Positions 41,161 through 46,572 of a stretch of 46,572 nucleotides of DNA are shown one piece after another. The notes under the pieces are model-generated. The model saw nothing but the letters and a program-made list of their open reading frames with translations. It made no database searches and had not been told where the DNA came from. Source of the stretch: Butyrivibrio sp. Su6 (GTDB lineage: Bacteria; Bacillota; Clostridia; Lachnospirales; Lachnospiraceae); contig NZ_FNUR01000017.1 of the NCBI RefSeq assembly GCF_900108105.1, positions 33,102 to 79,673 of the forward strand. Reading direction: 5' to 3'. Within the stretch, counting starts at the first letter, position 1. Each line of letters opens with the position of its first letter. Position numbers and translations under genes: made by a program.

Positions 41161-42396
41161 TTATTTCGCCTCTGACAAAGACTGTGGAAGCTCAGCAAGT
41201 GAAACTACGCTGTATTCAAGCTCCGCTCTTGGTCCGGCTAAAACTTTATACTTGTTCAATACTCTTCTATAAACTATTTTGCAACTCTCCTTATTGGTTC
41301 CAACAAGAAGAAGTAAAAACTGAGATGCTGAGTACTTGCAATATGTGTCACCCTGTCTCAATGTCAGAGCAATTGCCTTCTGCAAAAGCTTAGCCTTTGT
41401 TTCAAGCTTGGTCTGATTGGTGATCTGCTTACCTTCATAATCAACCAAAGTGAGAAGCATCATATAAACTGACTGTCCGCTTCTCTCCATGTTGCGGCTT
41501 AAAATATGGTAAGCATCAATAAAGCTCGGGTATGAGCAATCGTAAGCTCTTCCCTCATCTGCCTTGGCACTGTCTCTTCTCTCGATGATGTCGTCTCTTA
41601 TCTTAAGTATTTTTCCTGGTGTATTAGTAATCTGTCTGCTCATTTTCTCATAGCACTCCATAAGGTCGCTACTTGGAGTGATTCCTAATTCATCAGTATA
41701 ATATCTGACAGTCTCATCGTAAATAGCATATGCTTCATCGTAGGATTCCATGCCTATAAGGGCATTGATCTCACCAACCTGCCACTCATCATCCGGATAT
41801 AACTGAGCCGCTTTTTTGTATACGCGGTACATTGCATTGTAATCTTTTTTCTTTTCATAGTAATTGCCAAGGGCAACTACGCACTCTGCATACATCTTCT
41901 GAAGCTGAACACTCTTGATGATAACCCATTCCTGTGTTGAAAGCTCCGGAAGAAGCTCCGCTTTATAGAGCTCTACAGCCTGCTTGTAAAAAAGAATACC
42001 CTCTGTAGTATCACCGCACAATCTGGCATTACGCACTGCAGCCTCAAAGCTTCCTGCATCAGTGACTACTTCCACATTTTCATCAACATGGAAAATACCA
42101 TCCTTGTTCACTATGTACTCATAGTCAGGAAGTGTTGAACTCTTAAGCTGTTTGTGCATCTGATAGATCAGATTATTAAAACTGTTATTAAGATTAGACT
42201 GCTCTTCTCGCTCGTAAAGCGTGTTTATAAGCTGCTCTTTGGTGATGCCGTTTTCACCAGCAAGCCACACAAGTTCAAGGAGCTGAATGTACTTAGCTCC
42301 TTTGTTCTTTCCAACGGATACGTTTCTTCCCTCATAAGAAATCGCAAGCCCACCGAACATTTGAACATCTAATCTGATTCCTAACCCCTCGTTCAT
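41161..42396 (-). CDS. BTAD-domain transcriptional regulator (SARP-like)
   Basis: 411 residues. N-terminal winged helix of the OmpR/SARP kind (about 8-95: LDVQMFGGLAISYEGRNVSVGKNKGAKYIQLLELVWLAGENGITKEQLINTLY). Then a bacterial transcriptional activation domain of TPR helices (about 110-260: SFEAAVRNARLCGDTTEGILFYKQAVELYKAELLPELSTQEWV). The C-terminal ~130 residues (from TPGKILKIRDDII) are less clear and may be a diverged sensor or cyclase-like domain (DAYHILSRNMERSGQSVYMMLLTLVDYEG). Unlike SARPs of Streptomyces, such proteins in Clostridia have no known targets. It follows the small Cys-rich gene by 9 bases. GAGGTGAAACT before the ATG. Confidence 0.85.
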   Translation of the reverse strand: MNEGLGIRLDVQMFGGLAISYEGRNVSVGKNKGAKYIQLLELVWLAGENGITKEQLINTLYEREEQSNLNNSFNNLIYQMHKQLKSSTLPDYEYIVNKDGIFHVDENVEVVTDAGSFEAAVRNARLCGDTTEGILFYKQAVELYKAELLPELSTQEWVIIKSVQLQKMYAECVVALGNYYEKKKDYNAMYRVYKKAAQLYPDDEWQVGEINALIGMESYDEAYAIYDETVRYYTDELGITPSSDLMECYEKMSRQITNTPGKILKIRDDIIERRDSAKADEGRAYDCSYPSFIDAYHILSRNMERSGQSVYMMLLTLVDYEGKQITNQTKLETKAKLLQKAIALTLRQGDTYCKYSASQFLLLLVGTNKESCKIVYRRVLNKYKVLAGPRAELEYSVVSLAELPQSLSEAK

Positions 42397-42405
42397 AGTT
42401 TCACC

Positions 42406-42621
42406 TCAACTATTGATTGCCGTTTCTACATTTCCCTCATAATTGCAGACACTTAAACTCTCGACTTCGGTACCTGTCCCTTCAATCCTGAAGTTAGACC
42501 ACTTGCAACACCAGCACTCCCTCAAAGGAACCAAGACCCCTTTATCTGGCTCCCAATGCTCGCAGCAGTAGTCTTCCCGGACAACTCTTAACCCCTCATC
42601 ATTGTAAATAGGATTACTCAT
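42406..42621 (-). CDS. Cys-rich small protein of unknown function
   Basis: 71 residues from ATG 42621 (MSNPIYNDEG), preceded by AGGAGATGGAAT; the frame can be read from 42639 but without a site. Six Cys stand at 19, 20, 36, 38, 39 and 59 (YCCEHW, ECWCCKW, SVCNYEG), with one His near, so metal or cluster binding is possible. Three Trp in a short span. No family recognised. Cotranscribed with the BTAD regulator 9 bases downstream, so it may be a partner or sensor for it; this is inference from position only. Confidence 0.7.
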   Translation of the reverse strand: MSNPIYNDEGLRVVREDYCCEHWEPDKGVLVPLRECWCCKWSNFRIEGTGTEVESLSVCNYEGNVETAINS

Positions 42622-42746
42622 ATTCCATCTCCTATACAACTACACTTTTATTTCTCTGATTTTAGATTAACATGAAATAAAATTGCACTAACAAAGATTG
42701 TCGCAACTTGTATTTTTTTTGTCGTCTAATGTTCATATTATGATAT

Positions 42747-42790
42747 AGAAAAGAGCTCCTGATTTTTTTACCAGATCAGAAGCTCTTGAA
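42747..42790 (-). terminator. Terminator of the acyltransferase gene
   Basis: AAGAGCT-C-CTGAT (42751-42763) pairs with ATCAG-A-AGCTCTT (42775-42787) with one mismatch, followed on the minus strand by TTTTCTAT. Confidence 0.8.
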
Positions 42791-42802
42791 AATGCCGTAT
42801 AT

Positions 42803-43837
42803 TTAAGGAACTATGCGCCTTACAACAGGAATCTTCCTCATGACTGCCGCCACCACAATTATCATAGGAATGATAACAAATGGCGCCCCAAGTCGATATA
42901 ATAACGACCTGGTATCAACAAATGGAAGAAGCGGAATCGTCTTTATGAAAATAAATTGCATAAGGTAAATGGGATAAGTGTATCCACCAAGAAAAGAAAT
43001 AAATCCCCTGGCCTTACTCTCCATAACCTTTCTTCCAATGTCTTTTAACAGGACAAAAACTCCGACAGAATAAAGGACGCTTGGAACGTTCTCATATCCC
43101 TTAAAGGTCCCATCGATCATTCCGATGCGCATCGACAGCGAATAGGTACCAATTATATGGAGCAAAAGACCTGCAATAGCAAGTCCATATATGGTAAACT
43201 TCTGAGGTTTACTGAACTCCGTATCATGAAGCAGCCACCCGATCGGTACCCAGATAAGTACGCCCATTACACTTGTAACCGCATAAGGTGTATTCATATC
43301 CAGTTGAAAAACGCCGGTAATAAATGGCGCCAGGATATTCAGGGCAAAGCCCGCTGCGACAAGGTAAGAAAAAACAAGTCTTCTCTTTTCTTTTTCCACT
43401 GCTGCATACAAGGGCATGCTAAGATACAGAACAAAAAGTGAAGAAAAGAACCAGTAATAATCAACAATGGTCGTTCCGGTGACGCTCTGATAAATGAAGT
43501 GTGGATTCACCTGCTCCCTAGGTATCTTGTGGCTCATAACCTTACCAAACATAATGATAAGACTCCAGGCAAGGAACGGCACAACTGCCTTATTCCATCT
43601 TTTTATAAAGAACTCTTTTAACGAATATCTCTCATAGAAATCCATAAGAGTTATCCCGCTTATCATAAAAAATAGGGGTACTCCCGGATAAAAAATGCAC
43701 TCAATAATGTTTGCCGAAATCCAGTATTTCTCAGTCGCACTAAAGTCCCAAAAGCATTTGTTAGTATGAAGCACCAGCACAGAAAATGCCGCTATCACGC
43801 TAACAAATACAATGTAATCAATTTTCTTTTTCCCCAT
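42803..43837 (-). CDS. Acyltransferase 3 family membrane protein
   Basis: 344 residues with about 10 helices. Family marks: IDYIVFVSVIAAFSVLVLHTN with the conserved His after the first helix, FFMISGITLMDFYER, FFIKRWNKAVVPFLAW, and SFLGGYTYPIYLMQFIF near the end. Acyltransferase 3 enzymes move acetyl or other acyl groups onto surface sugars, peptidoglycan or teichoic acids. The target is not evident: no polysaccharide genes flank it. GGGGAGGAAG lies rather far (about 11 bases) before the ATG. Single gene with its own terminator. Confidence 0.92.
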   Translation of the reverse strand: MGKKKIDYIVFVSVIAAFSVLVLHTNKCFWDFSATEKYWISANIIECIFYPGVPLFFMISGITLMDFYERYSLKEFFIKRWNKAVVPFLAWSLIIMFGKVMSHKIPREQVNPHFIYQSVTGTTIVDYYWFFSSLFVLYLSMPLYAAVEKEKRRLVFSYLVAAGFALNILAPFITGVFQLDMNTPYAVTSVMGVLIWVPIGWLLHDTEFSKPQKFTIYGLAIAGLLLHIIGTYSLSMRIGMIDGTFKGYENVPSVLYSVGVFVLLKDIGRKVMESKARGFISFLGGYTYPIYLMQFIFIKTIPLLPFVDTRSLLYRLGAPFVIIPMIIVVAAVMRKIPVVRRIVP

Positions 43838-43979
43838 AACAACACAACTTCCTCCCCGTTTGCTTTTTACAGCATATCATAAAACAGTTAATTTCTTAAG
43901 ACTTTCTTAAGATTGGCTCTAAGCGCTTGTAATATCTTCGCATTTGTAGTAGATTACTCGAGTCGGCTTTCTGCCGCAT

Positions 43980-44007
43980 AAATGTGAATACTATCGTTTT
44001 CACATTT
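43980..44007. repeat. Perfect 9-bp inverted repeat in the divergent intergenic region
   Basis: AAATGTGAA (43980-43988) / TTCACATTT (43999-44007), 10-base loop. It lies between the acyltransferase gene and the nuclease remnant. Could be an operator or hairpin; no T-run follows. Confidence 0.45.
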
Positions 44008-44093
44008 CCCAACTATAATCAAAAAAGTGTGTTAGTATTAATGTAGTTACAGCGCATTCTTATGCCTTTCTGCATTGATACGGAAAGGAATTA

Positions 44094-44464
44094 ATGGGAA
44101 TTAAAAAGAACAAATATTTTTTCAGGAAATTTAAGTGGCCTTGGACAAACAGAAAATTCAAGGATACAGTTTTCAGGTTATTGTTTGGAAATGATAAGGT
44201 TGCTCTCCTGGAGCTGTACAATGCTATCAATCACTCGCATTATGACAAAGGAAGGCAGTTTATATGTATAGTTTATTTGAATACAATAAAAAGGGACATA
44301 TGCGCGTCGTTCGAGAGGAAGCTCTTGAGGAAGGGCGTGATATAGAGCGAACCCGAATCATAGAATCAATGTCTTCTAAAGGTATGTCTCCCGAAGAAAT
44401 TGCGAATTTATGCGACTGGTCTGTTGATGAAGTAAAAAAGATCATAAAAGAGATTGTCAATTAA
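44094..44464 (+). pseudogene. Internally deleted Rpn/PD-(D/E)XK family nuclease-transposase
   Basis: The first ~55 codons from ATG 44094 (GAAAGGAATTA site) read MGIKKNKYFF and then FKDTVFRLLFGNDKVALLELYNAINHSHYDKG. This is the N-terminus of Rpn-type recombination-promoting nucleases, normally ~280-330 residues. The frame then loses similarity. From about 44264, in another frame, the family's C-terminus appears: EYNKKGHMRVVREEALEEGRDIERTRIIESMSSKGMSPEEIANLCDWSVDEVKKIIKEI. The central nuclease core is missing, so a deletion of roughly 200 codons joined the ends out of frame. Two small intact reading frames remain (44094-44345 and 44264-44464), but neither can be a nuclease. The C-terminal helix-turn-helix-like piece could still be made. 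Confidence 0.75.
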
Positions 44465-44500
44465 ACTATGCATTTTTCTCGCTGGTTCGACATATACTAT

Positions 44501-44537
44501 AAAAGAGCTACCGGCCTTGCGACCGATAGCTCTTTTT
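44501..44537. terminator. Bidirectional terminator between the nuclease remnant and the surface protein
   Basis: AAAAGAGCTA-CCGG (44501-44514) with CCGA-TAGCTCTTTTT (44523-44537): a 10-bp core stem with A and T runs on the two sides, serving both converging genes. Confidence 0.88.
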
Positions 44538-44556
44538 GGGATTTCTTAGAGTTTAA

Positions 44557-46572
44557 TTACTCTTCTTCTTTTTTCTTTCTTGTAACGAAAAGTGAAATTG
44601 CTACTGCAGCTGCGATGACAATTGAAAATGCTCTTGATGTGTCATCTGTCTGGTCATCAGTTTTCGCTCTTCTTGATCCAAGAACTGCTGCGCCATTTGC
44701 GGCTGTTCCTTCTCTTGTAGCTCCAAGTACTGCTGCGGCTGGTGCTGGTGCCGGTCCTGCTGCTACAGGTGCAGGTGTAACCGGTGTAGGTGCTGCAGGT
44801 GTAGGATCATCTCCGCCTGCTGGTGTAGGATCAGGAGTTGGAGTAGGTGTAGGTGTAGGTGTTGGTGTAGGTGCTGGATTTGCGGATATTACTGTGTAAA
44901 TTACTGCATTGTATGCAGGAGCCTTCATGGTTGTACCTGCTGCACTTGCTTTAATCTTACCAGTAATTATATCCAGGAACTTCTGGAATGCATCTATCAT
45001 CTTGCTAATTACAGATGTATTCTCTTTGTCCTCTTCCATGCTCCAGAATGTCAATGTATATCCTTCAATAGTAGGAACATCAATGACATCAAATTCCTGA
45101 CCATACTTAACTTCAAAGCTTGCAGGAAGTGCTGGTAAAGTATCAGGTCTATCATCAGTTGCAAACCTGTATTCATAGCGGATAGTGTATGTCCTTGGTC
45201 CATAGATCAGGTTGATCACTGTTCCATCTGTAACTTTACTTACAACATCCTCGGAAATGACAACGTCTGAACCTACAACTTCAATGTCCTGCACTTCATA
45301 TCCAACATAATCCTTTGCTGCAAGACTATCCTTGGTTACTTCAATCTCACTAGGATCATTCACCCAAACCTTAGTCGGGTAATTTGCTGTATCTCTTACA
45401 GTTCCATCAACAACATGATTAACTGTATAAGCTACATCTTTTGTCTGATCCTCATCCTTCTGATATCTCAGAGTGATTACCGTCTCATTCTTAACTTCAT
45501 CTCCCTCTTTGATATTTGCAGGATTCTGACCTATAAACTTGTAACCCTCAAATGTCTTTTGTTCAAGTGAACCAGCTTCAACTGTAATAGTATCAGGATC
45601 ATTTACCCATACTTTCTTACTGTATGCCTTGCTGTTATTAGCATCTACAACGCCATCGATCTCATACTGTACAACATATCCAACAGTCTTAGTTACAGAA
45701 TCATCTTTTATGTAATTGAGCGTGATTACCTGACCTTTGTTTACAAGTGATCCTTCTGTTACCTCTGCCGGGTCCTGGCTGTCATACTTATAGCCTGTGT
45801 ACTCTTTCTTAGCAAGGCTTCCAGTCTTAACTTCAATTGTATCAGGATCATTCACCCATACAGTTGCTTTGTATTCCTGTGTATCTGCTGTCTGAACAGT
45901 TCCTGCAACAGAGTGCTGTACTTTATAAGAAAGCGTCTTAGTTTGGCCATTATCAACATCAAAGTGTGCTGTGAAGGTTGTATTCTTATAAACTGCACCT
46001 TCCTTATTAAGTTTTGCGATAGCTTCTGCTGCTGTAAGCTCTGCGTCCTCACTTGCAAGCTCTGTTCCGTTATACCAGCCTGTGAACTTATAGCCTGTCT
46101 TTGCTGTTGCTGTTGAGCCCTTTACATTCGCTGTTCCAAGTACCTGGCTTTCTTCTGCATCCTCTGTTGGGCTTACGGTACCATATGTTTCATTTTCTGA
46201 TACGTATTTTGCCTTATAAGTCTTGGTTTCATCAATTTCAAATCTTGCCTCAAACTCTGTGTCTGCATAAAGGTCATCTTCATCAGTATTAAGTTTCCCT
46301 ATTACTGTTGTTGCAGCAAGTGCTGCTTCTGAACTTACGAGTTCATTATCCTTATACCATCCTGCAAACTTATATCCTGTTGCCGGCTGGGCTGTTGAGC
46401 CTGTGATTCCTGTAGTTCCAAGCTTCTGGATATCTGCATTCTCTGTAGGATTTACGCTTCCCTTTGCTGCACTTTCTGACTTATAAGTTACTGTGTACTT
46501 TGCTTCAGGATCTGCCTTGAACTTTGCTGTGAAGGTTATGTCTACATAAAGGTCATCTTCATCCGTCTCAAG
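44557..46572 (-). CDS. Large repetitive cell-surface protein, C-terminal part (5' end outside window)
   Basis: The frame is open from the window edge at 46572 to the stop at 44557 (671 residues seen). It opens with copies of a ~85-residue InlB-B/Flg_new-like repeat (YKSESAAKGSVNPTENA, ending GYKFAGWYKD; then YVSENETYGTVSPTEDA, ending GYKFTGWYNG). Next are three ~82-residue MucBP-like repeats (YKVQHSVAGTV, then WVNDPDTIEV, then ITLNYIKDD). A last Flg_new-like unit has VKYGQEFDVIDVPTIEGYTLTFW. Then comes a Pro-Thr tract (PTPTPTPTPTPTPDPTP) and an Ala/Pro linker. The C-terminus has the plan of a sortase signal: RRAKTDDQTDD, a hydrophobic stretch (AFSIVIAAAVAISLFV) and RKKKEEE. KTDD replaces a usual (L)PxTG. 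Probably a wall-bound adhesin. Confidence 0.88.
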   Translation of the reverse strand, partial: LETDEDDLYVDITFTAKFKADPEAKYTVTYKSESAAKGSVNPTENADIQKLGTTGITGSTAQPATGYKFAGWYKDNELVSSEAALAATTVIGKLNTDEDDLYADTEFEARFEIDETKTYKAKYVSENETYGTVSPTEDAEESQVLGTANVKGSTATAKTGYKFTGWYNGTELASEDAELTAAEAIAKLNKEGAVYKNTTFTAHFDVDNGQTKTLSYKVQHSVAGTVQTADTQEYKATVWVNDPDTIEVKTGSLAKKEYTGYKYDSQDPAEVTEGSLVNKGQVITLNYIKDDSVTKTVGYVVQYEIDGVVDANNSKAYSKKVWVNDPDTITVEAGSLEQKTFEGYKFIGQNPANIKEGDEVKNETVITLRYQKDEDQTKDVAYTVNHVVDGTVRDTANYPTKVWVNDPSEIEVTKDSLAAKDYVGYEVQDIEVVGSDVVISEDVVSKVTDGTVINLIYGPRTYTIRYEYRFATDDRPDTLPALPASFEVKYGQEFDVIDVPTIEGYTLTFWSMEEDKENTSVISKMIDAFQKFLDIITGKIKASAAGTTMKAPAYNAVIYTVISANPAPTPTPTPTPTPTPDPTPAGGDDPTPAAPTPVTPAPVAAGPAPAPAAAVLGATREGTAANGAAVLGSRRAKTDDQTDDTSRAFSIVIAAAVAISLFVTRKKKEEE

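Overview
The window looks like chromosome of an anaerobic, motile, carbohydrate-degrading Firmicute of the Lachnospiraceae (Butyrivibrio/Pseudobutyrivibrio-like). The grounds are AT-rich DNA with strong AGGAGG ribosome binding sites, an infC-rpmI-rplT operon behind a Firmicute-type L20 leader, ABC sugar uptake without a local ATPase, sucrose phosphorylase, GH36 alpha-galactosidase, extracellular GH13 amylase, ferredoxin-type aldo/keto reductases and flagellin. The genus is an inference; no 16S gene is present.

Layout. 1-3.9 kb: the start of an Ala/Glu/Pro-rich protein, a MATE transporter coupled to a short S1-domain protein, and an aldo/keto reductase pseudogene with both a nonsense codon and a frameshift. 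4.4-8.1 kb: a SWIM-SNF2 helicase with a hairpin over its ribosome binding site. 8.2-9.4 kb: no gene, but a cluster of about twelve related 36-bp units in both orientations (fixed ends, variable 16-bp core), then nested palindromes. 9.5-12.8 kb: a secreted repeat protein and a membrane-anchored LuxR-type regulator. 13-20.6 kb: a sugar locus with sucrose phosphorylase and an unusual P-loop kinase on one strand, and a LacI regulator, binding protein and two permeases on the other, with shared LacI-type operator cores. 20.6-26.9 kb: a block of inverted repeats, DUF1858 protein, aldo/keto reductase, alpha-galactosidase, TetR and PepD. 27-32.1 kb: rplT, rpmI, infC (AUU start), VanZ-like protein, flavin reductase, PepF and a HAD phosphatase.

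32.25-37.83 kb: a tRNA-Trp gene whose last 24 bp are repeated 5.5 kb downstream, with a terminator after each copy. This marks a small genomic island without a visible integrase. It carries a nucleotidyltransferase, a tRNA-like relic, a small hydrophobic protein, an 866-residue flagellin with its own sigma-28-type promoter, an XRE regulator and a VapBC-type toxin-antitoxin pair. 37.9-46.6 kb: GH13 amylase lipoprotein, cyclophilin, small alarmone synthetase, BTAD regulator with a Cys-rich small protein, acyltransferase 3, a deleted Rpn-family nuclease, and the C-terminal part of a large repetitive surface protein running off the window.

The sugar genes form a plausible pathway. Alpha-galactosidase would trim raffinose-type oligosaccharides. 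The ABC system would import sugars. Sucrose phosphorylase would yield glucose-1-phosphate and fructose, and the adjacent kinase may act on one of the products. The most unusual items are the 36-bp unit cluster and the flagellin-carrying tRNA-Trp island.
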